Source: Pseudomonas sp. SJZ079 (GTDB taxonomy: Bacteria; Pseudomonadota; Gammaproteobacteria; Pseudomonadales; Pseudomonadaceae). Taken from it: DNA of 64,000 nt. Under the pieces are notes generated by a model, which ran no database searches, was not told the DNA's origin, and saw only the letters and a list, made by a program, of their open reading frames with translations. Of this stretch, positions 17,181 through 26,173 are shown piece by piece (the first letter of the stretch is position 1; every line of letters starts with the position of its first letter). The stretch lies in contig NZ_VIUH01000006.1 in assembly GCF_007993865.1 (NCBI RefSeq), forward strand, positions 1-64,000. The letters are read 5' to 3'. A program made the position numbers and the translations under genes.

Positions 17181-18737
17181 TCAACTCGAGCGGATCAGGT
17201 GGTCGAAGGCACTCAGCGAAGCCTTGGCGCCCTCGCCCACGGCGATGACGATCTGCTTGTAGGGCACCGTGGTCACATCGCCGGCGGCGAAGATCCCCGG
17301 CACCGAGGTCTCGCCGCGCGAGTCGACGATGATCTCGCCACGCGGCGACAGCTCGATGGCCCCCTTGAGCCAGTCGCTGTTGGGCAGCAGGCCGATCTGC
17401 ACGAAGATGCCTTCCAGCTCGACGGTGCGCAGTTCGTCGCTCGTGCGGTCCCGATAGACCAGGGCGCTGACCTTCTGCCCATCGCCTTGCACCTCGGTGG
17501 TCAGGGCACTCTTGATGACGCTGACGTTGCCCAGGCTGGCCAGCTTCTTCTGCAGCACCGCATCGGCGCGCAACTGGCTGTCGAACTCGATCAGGGTGAC
17601 ATGGGCGACGATGCCGGCCAGGTCGATGGCCGCCTCGACGCCGGAGTTGCCGCCGCCGATCACCGCCACCCGCTTGCCCTTGAACAGCGGGCCGTCGCAG
17701 TGCGGGCAATAGGCCACGCCACGGCCGCGGTACTGCTGCTCGCCGGGTACGTTCATCTCGCGCCAGCGGGCGCCGGTGGCGAGGATCAGGGTCTTGGCCT
17801 TTAACGACGCGCCGCTGTCGAATTTCACCTCATGCAAGCCGCCGGCGCTGCTCGCCGGAATCAGCGCACTGGCGCGCTGCAGGTTGATGATGTCGACGTC
17901 GTACTGCCTGACGTGCTCTTCCAGGGCGCGCGCCAGTTTCGGCCCTTCGGTTTCCTGCACCGAGATGAAGTTCTCGATCGCCATGGTGTCGAGCACCTGG
18001 CCGCCGAACCGCTCGGCGGCGACGCCAGTGCGAATCCCCTTACGCGCGGCATAGATAGCCGCAGCGGCGCCCGCCGGGCCACCGCCGACCACCAGCACAT
18101 CGAAGGCTTGCTTGGCATTGAGCTTCTCGGCGTCGCGAGCACTGGCGCCGGTGTCGAGCTTGGCGAGAATCTGCTCGACGTCCATGCGGCCCTGGCCGAA
18201 CAACTCGCCATTCAGGTAGATGCTCGGCACCGACATGACCTGGCGCTGCCCGACTTCATCCTGGAACAGCGCGCCGTCGATGGCGACGTGACGGATATTC
18301 GGGTTGAGCACGGCCATCAGGTTCAGCGCCTGGACCACGTCCGGGCAGTTCTGGCAGGACAGCGAGAAGTAGCTTTCGAAGTTGAATTGGCCTTCGATAC
18401 CTTTGACCTGCTCGATGACGTCCGCCGCCAGCTTGGACGGATGACCGCCGACCTGCAGCAGCGCCAGCACCAGGGAAGTGAATTCGTGGCCCATGGGGAT
18501 GCCGGCGAAGCGCAGGCTGATATCCGCATCTGGGCGATTCAGCGAGAACGACGGCTTGCGGTCGTCGCTGCCATCTTCGCGCAGGGAAATTTTGTCGGTC
18601 AGGCCGACGATGTCGTGCAGCAGGCCGCTCAGTTCGCGGGATTTGTCGCCGTCATCGAGGGACGCGACTATCTCGAAGGGTTGGGTGACCTTCTCGAGGT
18701 AGGCCTTCAACTGGGTTTTAAGCGTGGCGTCCAACAT
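17181..18737 (-). CDS. ahpF: Alkyl hydroperoxide reductase subunit F
   Basis: AhpF is the NADH-dependent flavoprotein that reduces AhpC. The 518 residues match the family (E. coli about 520). Residues 1-195 are the tandem thioredoxin-fold domain with the CxxC pair in LSCQNCPD; the rest is a thioredoxin-reductase module with FAD motif [10 protein letters not shown] (~residue 219), the second CxxC in [11 protein letters not shown] (~345) and NADH motif [10 protein letters not shown]. The C-terminal [15 protein letters not shown] is the FAD-binding end motif. The start at 18737 is the conserved [14 protein letters not shown]. It is separated from ahpC by a terminator and a 146-bp repeated element, so it may have its own promoter. 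Confidence 0.97.
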   Translation of the reverse strand: MLDATLKTQLKAYLEKVTQPFEIVASLDDGDKSRELSGLLHDIVGLTDKISLREDGSDDRKPSFSLNRPDADISLRFAGIPMGHEFTSLVLALLQVGGHPSKLAADVIEQVKGIEGQFNFESYFSLSCQNCPDVVQALNLMAVLNPNIRHVAIDGALFQDEVGQRQVMSVPSIYLNGELFGQGRMDVEQILAKLDTGASARDAEKLNAKQAFDVLVVGGGPAGAAAAIYAARKGIRTGVAAERFGGQVLDTMAIENFISVQETEGPKLARALEEHVRQYDVDIINLQRASALIPASSAGGLHEVKFDSGASLKAKTLILATGARWREMNVPGEQQYRGRGVAYCPHCDGPLFKGKRVAVIGGGNSGVEAAIDLAGIVAHVTLIEFDSQLRADAVLQKKLASLGNVSVIKSALTTEVQGDGQKVSALVYRDRTSDELRTVELEGIFVQIGLLPNSDWLKGAIELSPRGEIIVDSRGETSVPGIFAAGDVTTVPYKQIVIAVGEGAKASLSAFDHLIRSS

Positions 18738-18771
18738 GATTTGGCTATCCCTTTTAACGAATTTCAGACAC

Positions 18772-18803
18772 AAAAACGCCCGGGCGGATCGCGCCCGGGC
18801 GTT
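18772..18803 (-). terminator. Terminator between ahpC and ahpF
   Basis: A 12-bp perfect stem (AACGCCCGGGCG / CGCCCGGGCGTT) with a five-base loop is followed by TTTTT on the minus strand. It lies only 35 bases upstream of the ahpF start, so most ahpC transcripts should stop before ahpF. Confidence 0.85.
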
Positions 18804-18850
18804 CGGGCACTACAAAAGCTGGGTTGCAGCCTTAGAAGCGCGTAGACGAT

Positions 18851-18996
18851 TTAAACAACGGAGTTGAGCGCGTCGCGCGCGAAGGCGAAGCAAGGCGTAA
18901 TCAGGTGAGGGCGCGGAGTGTACTGACGTACATGACAAGCCCGAATCTGAATACAACGCTGCATCGCCGAGCGCAGCAGCGCTCAAACCGTTGTTA
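18851..18996. repeat. Palindromic element, copy C (146 bp)
   Basis: The ends are imperfect inverted repeats (TAAACAACGGAGTTGAGCGC at the left; the right end reads TAACAACGGTTTGAGCGC in reverse complement). The interior shares the ordered blocks GCGAAGG, GCAAGGC, GCGGAGT, a TGTAC/GTACA central dyad, and GCATCGCCGAGCGCAG with copies at 50312-50457 and 54899-55042. The right end coincides with the TAA of ahpC. No coding capacity is seen. Confidence 0.65.
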
Positions 18997-19557
18997 GATT
19001 TTGCCGACCAGGTCGAGGGACGGAGCCAGCGTCGCTTCGCCTTCTTTCCACTTGGCTGGGCACACTTCACCCGGGTGGGCGGCGGTGTACTGAGCGGCTT
19101 TCAGCTTGCGCAGGGTTTCCGATACGTCGCGGGCGATTTCGTTGGAGTGGATTTCCACGGTCTTGATCACGCCTTGCGGGTTGATCAGGAAGGTGCCACG
19201 CAGCGCCAGACCTTCTTCGGCGATGTGCACACCGAAGGCGTTGGTCAGCGCATGGGTCGGGTCGCCGATCAGCGGGAACTTGGCCTTGCCAACGGCCGGC
19301 GACGTCTCGTGCCAGACCTTGTGCGAGAAGTGGGTATCGGTGGTGACGATGTACACCTCGGTACCGGCCTTCTGGAACTCGGCGTAATTGTTGGCGGCGT
19401 CTTCGATCTCGGTCGGGCAGTTGAAGGTGAAGGCTGCCGGCATGAAGATCAGCACCGACCACTGGCCCTTGAGGGATTGCTCGGTCACTTCGATGAACTT
19501 GCCGTTGTGAAAAGCGTTGGCCTTGAACGGTTGAACTTGGGTGTTGATGAGGTTCAT
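18994..19557 (-). CDS. ahpC: Alkyl hydroperoxide reductase subunit C (peroxiredoxin)
   Basis: AhpC is the typical 2-Cys peroxiredoxin that reduces H2O2 and organic hydroperoxides in the cytoplasm. The 187-residue protein has the peroxidatic Cys47 in FTFNCPTE and the resolving Cys166 in GEVCPAKW, plus the YF-type C-terminal tail ending LDLVGKI. The asparagine before Cys47 is usual for Pseudomonas AhpC (recalled). The start at 19557 is MNLINTQVQPF with an AAGGAACC ribosome site. An exactly spaced OxyR-type site lies about 70-105 bp upstream. ahpF follows on the same strand after a repeat and a terminator. Confidence 0.97.
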   Translation of the reverse strand: MNLINTQVQPFKANAFHNGKFIEVTEQSLKGQWSVLIFMPAAFTFNCPTEIEDAANNYAEFQKAGTEVYIVTTDTHFSHKVWHETSPAVGKAKFPLIGDPTHALTNAFGVHIAEEGLALRGTFLINPQGVIKTVEIHSNEIARDVSETLRKLKAAQYTAAHPGEVCPAKWKEGEATLAPSLDLVGKI

Positions 19558-19625
19558 CTCTGGTTCCTTTATGAGGGTTAGAAAATTTACAGGGCGCATG
19601 TTAGCCGTTTGGCCCGAAAAAGCTG

Positions 19626-19662
19626 ATTGATTGCCGCCATGGTTTCGATTGATAAAGCCAAT
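19626..19662 (-). promoter_or_regulatory. OxyR-type binding site before ahpC
   Basis: Read on the minus strand the site is ATTG-N7-CAAT-N7-ATGG-N7-CAAT, which has the exact spacing of the OxyR consensus ATAG-N7-CTAT-N7-ATAG-N7-CTAT with related tetranucleotides. A TAACAT -10-like hexamer lies downstream, placing the site just before the -35 region. Confidence 0.6.
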
Positions 19663-19672
19663 CGTTAACGGA

Positions 19673-20638
19673 TCAGGTCAATGTCGGGTCTATAACCAGT
19701 ACCAATTTACCGTTGACCTTATTACTCGCCAGCGCGGTAAAAGCCTCCTGCGCATCCTCGATCGCGAAACTGCGCGCCAGTTGCGGCTTGAGTCGACCCT
19801 CGGCGAACAACGGCCACAGGTGCTGCAGCAGGTCGCGCATGAGATCGGCCTTGAACTGATCGTCGCGATTACGCAGCGTCGAACCGATCAATTGAATGCG
19901 TTTGCCCAACAGCAACGCCAGATCCAGTTCGGCCTTGCGCCCGCCCATCAGGCCGATATTCAGCCAGCGGCCATCACGCGCCAGCAACTCCAGGTTGAGC
20001 GCGGCGTAGTCGCCACCGACCGGGTCGAGAATCACATCGAAGGGACCGAAGTCGCGCAGACTGTGCAGCTTGTCATCGCCCCTCAGCACGCCGCCCTGAG
20101 CGCCCAAGCTTTCGCAGTAAGCCAGGCGTTCGGCCGAGCCGACACTGACCCAGCACGGGCTACCGAAGGCCTTGCACAGCTGGATCGCCGCCGAGCCCAC
20201 GCCACTGGCACCGGCATGCAGCAACACCTTCTCGCCCGGTTTCAGCCCCGCCAACTGAAACAGGTTGAGCCAGGCGGTGGCATAGACTTCCGGCAACCCC
20301 GCCGCCTCCTGCAGCGACACACCCTCCGGCACCGGCAAGGCATGCCGCGCATCGATCACCACCTCTTCGGCCATGCCGCCGCCGGACAACAATGCACAGA
20401 CCCGGTCGCCGACTTTCCAGTCGCAGCCGGCACCGACTTCACTGACGATACCCGCACACTCGAGACCAAGCACTTCGCTGGCGCCAGGCGGCGGTGGATA
20501 CAGCCCGGCACACTGCAACAGGTCGGCGCGATTCAAGCCTGCGGCCGCCACGCGAATGCGAATTTCCCCTACATCACAGACCGGGGTAGGCTGCTCCGCC
20601 CACTCCACTCGCCCGTCAACGCCTTGCAATGCCTTCAC
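19673..20638 (-). CDS. Quinone oxidoreductase, PIG3-type MDR family
   Basis: This 321-residue NADPH-dependent oxidoreductase belongs to the zinc-free medium-chain dehydrogenase family (TP53I3/PIG3-like). N-terminal GroES-like fold: GLNRADLLQCAGLYPPPPG and LGLECAGIV. Nucleotide-binding fold: LHAGASGVGSAAIQLCKAFG. No structural or catalytic zinc cysteine set is present, consistent with quinone reductases. I prefer the GTG at 20638 (MKALQGVDG) because GGAGG lies just upstream; an ATG six codons earlier precedes that ribosome site. It is divergent from prc, as in P. aeruginosa (recalled). Confidence 0.9.
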   Translation of the reverse strand: MKALQGVDGRVEWAEQPTPVCDVGEIRIRVAAAGLNRADLLQCAGLYPPPPGASEVLGLECAGIVSEVGAGCDWKVGDRVCALLSGGGMAEEVVIDARHALPVPEGVSLQEAAGLPEVYATAWLNLFQLAGLKPGEKVLLHAGASGVGSAAIQLCKAFGSPCWVSVGSAERLAYCESLGAQGGVLRGDDKLHSLRDFGPFDVILDPVGGDYAALNLELLARDGRWLNIGLMGGRKAELDLALLLGKRIQLIGSTLRNRDDQFKADLMRDLLQHLWPLFAEGRLKPQLARSFAIEDAQEAFTALASNKVNGKLVLVIDPTLT

Positions 20639-20663
20639 GCTGCCTCCATAGTGCATTTAACCG

Positions 20664-20691
20664 AGCCCGGCGCTGATTCGCCGGGCTTTTG
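20664..20691 (+). terminator. Terminator-like hairpin upstream of prc
   Basis: A 9-bp stem (AGCCCGGCG / CGCCGGGCT) with a six-base loop and a TTTT tract points along the plus strand. No plus-strand gene precedes it for over 4 kb, and prc starts 75 bp downstream. It could be a leader attenuator or stop antisense transcription. Confidence 0.55.
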
Positions 20692-20766
20692 CATTGCGCC
20701 GATGGAACCTGGCGCCCTTAAAGACGGCCTAATATGCGTTATCAACTGCCCCCACGTCGACTCAGC

Positions 20767-22851
20767 ATGAAGCGTTCACTGTTCAGCGCCACCCTCGCCC
20801 TGGCCATCGGTCTCAGTGCACTGCCACTGGCCGCAAAGACCAGCGCCAGCGATTCCTGGGAATACCTGCAGCCAAGTCGCGAGCAAGTCATTGCCAGCCT
20901 GAATGTCGTGGAACTGCTCAAGCGCCACCATTACAGCAAGCCACCACTGAATGACGAACGCTCGGCAAAGATCTATGAGGGCTACCTGAAGTTCCTCGAT
21001 CCGTCGCGCAGCTATTTTACTGCGGGTGATATCGCCGAATTCGACCAGTGGCGCACGAAGTTCGACGACTTCCTCAAGGGTGGCAACCTGGAACCCGGTT
21101 TCGCCATCTACAAGCGCCATCTGGACCGTTTTCAAGGGCGCCTGCAGTTTGCCCTGAAGATGCTCGACAAAGGCGTCGATGCCATAGACTTCAGCGTCGA
21201 TGAAAGCCTGCTGATCGATCGCGAGAAGGCCCCCTGGGTCAAGGACCTCGCCGAACTGGATGACCTCTGGCGCAAGCGCGTGAAAGATGAAGTGTTGCGC
21301 TTGAAAATCGCCGGCAAAGAGCCGAAAGCCATTCAGGAGTTGCTGACCAAGCGCTACCAGAGCCAGCTGGCGCGCCTGCAGCAAACCCGCGGCGAGGACG
21401 TGTTCCAGGCCTATATCAACGCCTTTGCCATGACCTACGACCCGCACACCACCTACCTCTCCCCGGATAACGCGGAGAACTTCGATATCAATATGAGCCT
21501 TTCGCTGGAAGGCATCGGCGCCGTGCTGCAAAGCGATAACGAGTACGTCAAGGTGGTGCGCCTGGTGCCCGCTGGGCCGGCCGAGAAGAGCAAGCAAATC
21601 GCCCCGACGGACAAAATCATCGGTGTTGCCCAGGGCGACGACGAGATGGTCGACGTGATCGGCTGGCGCCTCGACGAAGTGGTCAAACTGATCCGCGGCC
21701 CGAAAGGCTCGCAAGTGCGTCTGGAAGTGATTCCGGCAAGCAATGCGCCGAACGACCAGACCAGCAAGATCGTCAACATCACCCGCGAGTCGGTGAAACT
21801 GGAAGAGCAAGCGGCGAAGTCCTCGGTACTCAAACTCGAGCACGAAGGCCGTGACTACAAGCTGGGCGTCATCGAAATCCCTGCGTTCTACCTGGACTTC
21901 AAAGCCTTCCGCGCCGGCGACCCGGATTACAAAAGCACCACTCGCGACGTCAAACGCCTACTCAGCGAACTGCAAGCAGAAAAAGTCGACGGCGTGGTCA
22001 TCGACCTGCGTAACAACGGCGGCGGCTCGCTGCAAGAAGCCACCGAACTGACCGGGTTGTTTATCGACAAGGGCCCTACCGTGCTGGTGCGCAATAGCGA
22101 CGGCCGGGTTGACGTGCTGGCCGACGACGATGCCGGTACCTTCTATAGCGGCCCAATGGCCATACTGGTCAACCGCCTGTCCGCTTCGGCTTCGGAGATT
22201 TTTGCCGGTGCCATGCAGGACTATCACCGCGCCCTGATCCTCGGCGGCCAGACGTTCGGTAAAGGCACGGTACAGACCATCCAGCCGCTCAACCACGGCG
22301 AGCTGAAGTTGACCCTGGCCAAGTTCTACCGCGTATCAGGACAAAGCACCCAGCACCAGGGCGTGATTCCGGACATCCAGTACCCCGACGTCATGGATAC
22401 CAAGGAAATCGGCGAGAGCGCACTGCCAGAGGCCTTGCCCTGGGACAGCATTCGCCCGGCGATCAAGCCCGAACTGGACTCGATCAAACCCTTCCTGGCC
22501 GAGCTGAAAAGCCGCTATGACGACCGTACGGCGAAGAACCCGGACTTCGCCTTCACCCGTGATCGGCTGAGCCTGGCGCAGAAGCTGATGAACGAAACCA
22601 CGGTCAGCCTCAACGAACGCAAACGCCGTGCGCAACAGGCCGACATCGAGGCGCAGCAACTGGTCATCGAGAACAGTCGACGCAAGGCCAAAGGCGAAAC
22701 GCTGCTGAGCGAGCTGAAGAAAGAAGAGGATGAAGAGACGCTAGCGGCCGAAGACAAGAAGTCCAAGCCGGAAGATGATGCCTTCCTCGCCGAAACCGGG
22801 CACATCCTGCTCGACTACCTGGGCCTCGAAACCCCTGTGGCGAAACACTAA
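20767..22851 (+). CDS. prc: Tail-specific (carboxy-terminal) protease Prc
   Basis: Prc is a periplasmic serine-lysine protease that degrades or trims envelope proteins; the Pseudomonas homologue (AlgO) acts in alginate regulation. The 694-residue precursor has a signal peptide (residues 1-23, ending ALPLAAK), an N-terminal helical domain, a PDZ domain near residues 240-330 (GIGAVLQSDNEYVKVVRLVP), and the S41 protease core with the nucleophile Ser in NRLSASASEIFAGA and the Lys in GGQTFGKGTVQ. The C-terminus is a long charged helical region. The start at 20767 (MKRSLFSATLAL) gives a proper signal peptide. The terminator-like hairpin at 22897-22926 separates it from the next gene. Confidence 0.96.
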   Translation: MKRSLFSATLALAIGLSALPLAAKTSASDSWEYLQPSREQVIASLNVVELLKRHHYSKPPLNDERSAKIYEGYLKFLDPSRSYFTAGDIAEFDQWRTKFDDFLKGGNLEPGFAIYKRHLDRFQGRLQFALKMLDKGVDAIDFSVDESLLIDREKAPWVKDLAELDDLWRKRVKDEVLRLKIAGKEPKAIQELLTKRYQSQLARLQQTRGEDVFQAYINAFAMTYDPHTTYLSPDNAENFDINMSLSLEGIGAVLQSDNEYVKVVRLVPAGPAEKSKQIAPTDKIIGVAQGDDEMVDVIGWRLDEVVKLIRGPKGSQVRLEVIPASNAPNDQTSKIVNITRESVKLEEQAAKSSVLKLEHEGRDYKLGVIEIPAFYLDFKAFRAGDPDYKSTTRDVKRLLSELQAEKVDGVVIDLRNNGGGSLQEATELTGLFIDKGPTVLVRNSDGRVDVLADDDAGTFYSGPMAILVNRLSASASEIFAGAMQDYHRALILGGQTFGKGTVQTIQPLNHGELKLTLAKFYRVSGQSTQHQGVIPDIQYPDVMDTKEIGESALPEALPWDSIRPAIKPELDSIKPFLAELKSRYDDRTAKNPDFAFTRDRLSLAQKLMNETTVSLNERKRRAQQADIEAQQLVIENSRRKAKGETLLSELKKEEDEETLAAEDKKSKPEDDAFLAETGHILLDYLGLETPVAKH

Positions 22852-22896
22852 CCCGCCACTGTCATCAAATAGTCATCGATCTGTCGTGAAATGCAG

Positions 22897-22926
22897 GGGG
22901 CTGATAACACTATCAGCCCCTTCGCT
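22897..22926 (+). terminator. Terminator after prc
   Basis: A perfect 10-bp stem (GGGGCTGATA / TATCAGCCCC) with a four-base ACAC loop is followed by TTCGCTTTTTC, a broken U tract. It lies 45 bp after the prc stop. Confidence 0.7.
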
Positions 22927-22949
22927 TTTTCTGGATATCGAGACCCACC

Positions 22950-24710
22950 ATGACCGTCACCGAGCAGTTGAGCGCTCTGGGCCACATCCTCGCACACGAC
23001 GACCTGCATAGCCTGTTTCAACCCATCGTCTCCCTCTCTGAACGGCGCATCCTCGGCTATGAGGCCCTGACCCGCGGCCCATCGAACAGCCCGCTGCATT
23101 CGCCGATCAACCTGTTCGCGGTGGCGCGTCACGCCGGGCGCCTGAGCGAACTGGAACTGGCTTGCCGCACGAGTGCCTGCCGGCGCTTCAGCGAGTTGAA
23201 GCTGGAAGGCAAGCTGTTCCTCAACGTCTCTCCGGACTCGTTACTGGAGCCCAGCCACCAGCCAGGCCGCACCCTGCAGTTGCTGCAGAGCCTGGGTATT
23301 CCGCCAAGCCAGGTTGTGATCGAGCTGACCGAGCAATCGCCCACCGACGACTTCGCCCTGCTCGACACCGCCTTGCACCATTACCGCGCCATGGGCTTTT
23401 CCATCGCCCTGGACGACCTGGGAGCCGGTTACTCGAGCTTGCGCCTGTGGTCGGAGCTGCGACCCGATTACGTGAAAATCGACCGCCACTTCATCGACGG
23501 CATTCACCTGGATGCGGTCAAACGCGAGTTCGTCGGCTCGATCCTGCAAATGGCCAAAGCCTCGCGGGCCACGGTGATCGCCGAAGGCATCGAACTGCCC
23601 GAAGAGCTCAGCGTACTCTCGGAGATGGGCGTCGACCTGCTGCAGGGTTATTTGCTCAGTCGCCCCCAGGAACAACCGCCGCGCGATGCACGCAACCTGC
23701 TGCCGAAACTCGACAACGCGCCGGCGGCCTTGAGTGACGAGGGCTGCGACCTGACCGCACTACTCAACCAGCAGTCGGCCGTGGCCCATGACACCCCGAC
23801 CGCCGAAGTGCTGGAAGCCTTTCGCGCGCAGGCCAATCTCAATTCCCTGGCGGTGCTCAACGAGCAACAGCAGCCGGTTGGCATCGTCCATCGCCACTCG
23901 CTGTCGGACATCTTATTGAAACCCTTCGCCACCGAGTTGTTCGCGCGCAAACCGATCAGCCGCCTGATGAGCGATGACTTTCTCGCCGTCGAACTGGGAC
24001 AGTCACTGCAACAGGTCAGTCGCCTACTCACCAGCCGTGCCCGCCAGCGCGTCGAAGAAGACTTCATCATCACCCAGGGCGGCTGCTACCTGGGGCTCGG
24101 TCGGGTGATCGACGTGCTCAAGCTGATTACCGAACTAAAAATTCAACAGGCCCGTTATGCCAATCCGCTGACCATGCTGCCGGGCAACGTGCCTATCCAG
24201 CAGTGCCTGACCCGCCTGCTGCAACAGAGCCGCGAAGCGGTGATCTGTTACGTGGATATCGATAGCTTCAAGCCGTTCAACGACCTCTACGGCTATGCCA
24301 AAGGCGACGAAGTACTGCTGTGTCTGACGCAATGCTTGAACGAACGGGTCGACCCGGCACGCGACTTCGTCGGCCATATCGGTGGCGACGACTTCCTGCT
24401 GGTGCTCGGCTCGGTGGACTGGCGTGCCCGGCTGAATCGGCTACTGGAAGACTTTCAGGGCCAGTGCCGACGCTTCTACCGCGATGAGCACCTGCAGGCC
24501 GGCTGCATTAGCGCGCACAATCGCCAGGGTCAGCGCCAGGAGTTTCCGCTGTTATCGCTCTCCCTCGGCGTGGTGCATTTACGCCCCGAGCAGTGCGCCG
24601 AACTGGATGCCGCCCAACTGGCCAGCCTGGCCTCGGAAGCCAAGCGCCACGCCAAGGCAGTGCCGGGTTACAGCCTGCATATCATCGACACGCAGAAACT
24701 GTCGGCGTAA
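22950..24710 (+). CDS. EAL-CBS-GGDEF cyclic di-GMP protein
   Basis: The 586-residue cytoplasmic protein has the unusual order EAL (residues ~10-250), CBS pair (~265-400), GGDEF (~415-585). The EAL domain keeps its catalytic set: E38 of YEALTRG, the asparagine of FLNVSP, the glutamate of ELTE, the DD of ALDDLGAGYS, the lysine of VKIDR and the glutamate of AEGIE. The GGDEF motif reads GGDDF at 478-482, and no RxxD inhibitory site is visible at the usual distance, so cyclase activity is doubtful and GTP-sensing is more likely. The CBS pair may bind adenine nucleotides. This matches the PA3258 arrangement next to prc (recalled). Predicted activity: c-di-GMP phosphodiesterase. Confidence 0.92.
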   Translation: MTVTEQLSALGHILAHDDLHSLFQPIVSLSERRILGYEALTRGPSNSPLHSPINLFAVARHAGRLSELELACRTSACRRFSELKLEGKLFLNVSPDSLLEPSHQPGRTLQLLQSLGIPPSQVVIELTEQSPTDDFALLDTALHHYRAMGFSIALDDLGAGYSSLRLWSELRPDYVKIDRHFIDGIHLDAVKREFVGSILQMAKASRATVIAEGIELPEELSVLSEMGVDLLQGYLLSRPQEQPPRDARNLLPKLDNAPAALSDEGCDLTALLNQQSAVAHDTPTAEVLEAFRAQANLNSLAVLNEQQQPVGIVHRHSLSDILLKPFATELFARKPISRLMSDDFLAVELGQSLQQVSRLLTSRARQRVEEDFIITQGGCYLGLGRVIDVLKLITELKIQQARYANPLTMLPGNVPIQQCLTRLLQQSREAVICYVDIDSFKPFNDLYGYAKGDEVLLCLTQCLNERVDPARDFVGHIGGDDFLLVLGSVDWRARLNRLLEDFQGQCRRFYRDEHLQAGCISAHNRQGQRQEFPLLSLSLGVVHLRPEQCAELDAAQLASLASEAKRHAKAVPGYSLHIIDTQKLSA

Positions 24711-24774
24711 ACAACATGCACAGGTAAGACTCGCGACTGGACGCGGCGGAGCGTAGCGCCAACCTAGTCATGCG

Positions 24775-25242
24775 CTACAACCCCAACTCGTGCGCCCGCC
24801 GAGCAAAGCGCTCAGCTTGTTCGGCATCCGCGTGTAAGCCGGTGGCGCCGTCCCGATACAGATCGGCCAGACGCTGGGCGGCCAAGGGGTGACCGGCTGC
24901 CGCGGCCATCGACCACCAGCCCGCGGCTTGCAGGCCATCCGGCGCTTGTCGGGTATCGCCGGCCAGGCTCAACGCACCGAGCTGATAGGCGGCCTTGCCA
25001 TCACCAGCCGTGGCGGCCAGGCGCAGCAGACGAATGCCCTCTTCTCGGGCGCCCAAGCCTTGGCCGCGAAACAGCAGAATATGGCCGTAAAAGCTTTGCG
25101 CCGCGACATCACCCAAGTTGGCCATGCGCGCGAATTGCCCCTCCAGCCACCGCCAGCCGCGCGGCTGCTTGACCAGCCAGGACCAGTGAAACAGCCGTCG
25201 AGCGATGACATAACTGATACGCGCGCGCAGGTGCCACAGCAC
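24775..25242 (-). CDS. Sel1-like repeat protein
   Basis: This 155-residue protein has about three Sel1/TPR-like helical repeats (AAQSFYGHILLFRGQGLG, KAAYQLGALSLAGDTRQ, LAAQRLADLYRDGATGL). Sel1 repeats mediate protein contacts. There is no signal peptide, but the N-terminus (LWHLRARISYVIARRLFHWSW) is basic and amphipathic. Translation starts at GTG 25242, directly after the TAG of the upstream gene, so it is translationally coupled to the unknown 121-residue protein and the HTH protein. Function is unknown. Confidence 0.75.
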   Translation of the reverse strand: MLWHLRARISYVIARRLFHWSWLVKQPRGWRWLEGQFARMANLGDVAAQSFYGHILLFRGQGLGAREEGIRLLRLAATAGDGKAAYQLGALSLAGDTRQAPDGLQAAGWWSMAAAAGHPLAAQRLADLYRDGATGLHADAEQAERFARRAHELGL

Positions 25243-25608
25243 CTAGTCTTCCTCTGGATAACTGAACTCGAACACCCGCACCACTTCGGAGGCATGCCAG
25301 GAGGCCGCCGCAACGCCATCCGAAGCACCGCCGAAGCGACCGAGCCGGGTCACGCAATCGAAGAAGCCGGTACGCGGCAAACGGCTGGCGCCCTGACTGA
25401 TGACCAGCGCGCTGCGCAGCGGCCGTTCGGCACTCGCATCCAGCGCCGCCAGATGCTCCAACGCCGCAGTCAGGGTCTGCATTGCTGGCGTCGGCAGAGC
25501 CAAACGCTCGATCAGCGCCCGGTAGGTCAGCAGATGGCGCTGACGCCGAGCGTTCTCCAGTTCACCGAGCAGCGCTTGCCAATGCTGGCGACTGATACTC
25601 ACGCTCAC
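25243..25608 (-). CDS. Unknown 121-residue protein in HTH operon
   Basis: I do not recognise this protein. It has a helical N-terminal half (HWQALLGELENARRQRHLLTYRALIERL) and a C-terminal half with SQGASRLPRTGFFDCVTRLG and the acidic end FEFSYPEED. No membrane segment or signal peptide is seen. I place the start at the GTG 25608, which overlaps the stop of the HTH gene in a GTGA arrangement; a TTG at 25623 is less likely. The tight coupling to an Xre-type gene upstream and a Sel1 gene downstream suggests a three-gene unit. The position next to prc/PA3258-like genes matches small hypothetical genes in P. aeruginosa (recalled). Confidence 0.6.
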   Translation of the reverse strand: MSVSISRQHWQALLGELENARRQRHLLTYRALIERLALPTPAMQTLTAALEHLAALDASAERPLRSALVISQGASRLPRTGFFDCVTRLGRFGGASDGVAAASWHASEVVRVFEFSYPEED

Positions 25609-25922
25609 GATGCCGACTCCCAACCTGCCACACCCAGCGTCCAGGCCAAGGCGCGCTGAATAGCCGCATCCGGTTGGCGCTCGCCGCTTTCGATCATCCC
25701 AAGATAATGGGGACTAATACCTACGGTACGCGCCAACTCTGCCAGCGACAGGCCCTTCGCTTCGCGCAAGCCTGCCAACTGACTCAGCGCCGGCCTGGCA
25801 TCGGCTGCCGACTCAGGCGCCTGCGTTGCACGGCCAGCGGCCTGCAGCAACGCCTGATAGTCCGCCCAAGGCAGCACCGCATATTCGGGTTCGCCGTCAC
25901 GTTTGATCACTTGCACATTCAT
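25605..25922 (-). CDS. Xre family helix-turn-helix protein with N-terminal extension
   Basis: This 105-residue DNA-binding protein has an HTH_3 domain at residues ~50-100 (LAGLREAKGLSLAELARTVG, ISPHYLGMIESGERQPDAAI). The first 45 residues (MNVQVIKRDGEPEYAVLPWA, DYQALLQA) resemble the N-terminus of Phd-type antitoxins, so it may be an antitoxin-like repressor of its own operon. The downstream gene overlaps its stop by four bases. If it is an antitoxin, the unknown 121-residue protein would be the candidate partner, but nothing in that sequence looks like a known toxin. The ATG at 25922 is supported by GAGAGTCGAAG upstream. Confidence 0.8.
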   Translation of the reverse strand: MNVQVIKRDGEPEYAVLPWADYQALLQAAGRATQAPESAADARPALSQLAGLREAKGLSLAELARTVGISPHYLGMIESGERQPDAAIQRALAWTLGVAGWESAS

Positions 25923-26173
25923 CTTCGACTCTCCATGGGAAGCAGTACCGACAACCTCAGCACGCTCCGTGCAGGCCCGTTATCTTAACAGTCCGATGGC
26001 AAAAAGGTCGTGATCTAAACCGCCAAGCGAATACCCCAATGCTGCTGCATGGGTGCCTGTGCGCGCACACTGTTTATCCTATGCCTTGCTTGCCGGAGCA
26101 CCTGGAGCGACGCGCAAGAGCTATGTGACGTAGGGCTGCTTGCCCGGATACTCGATGGCGAAACCTGAATAGC

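Noticed and set aside
18851..18996. Palindromic element read as an integron attC site
   Set aside because: Position after a stop codon is similar, but no GTTRRRY core with the attC arrangement, integrase or cassette array is seen.
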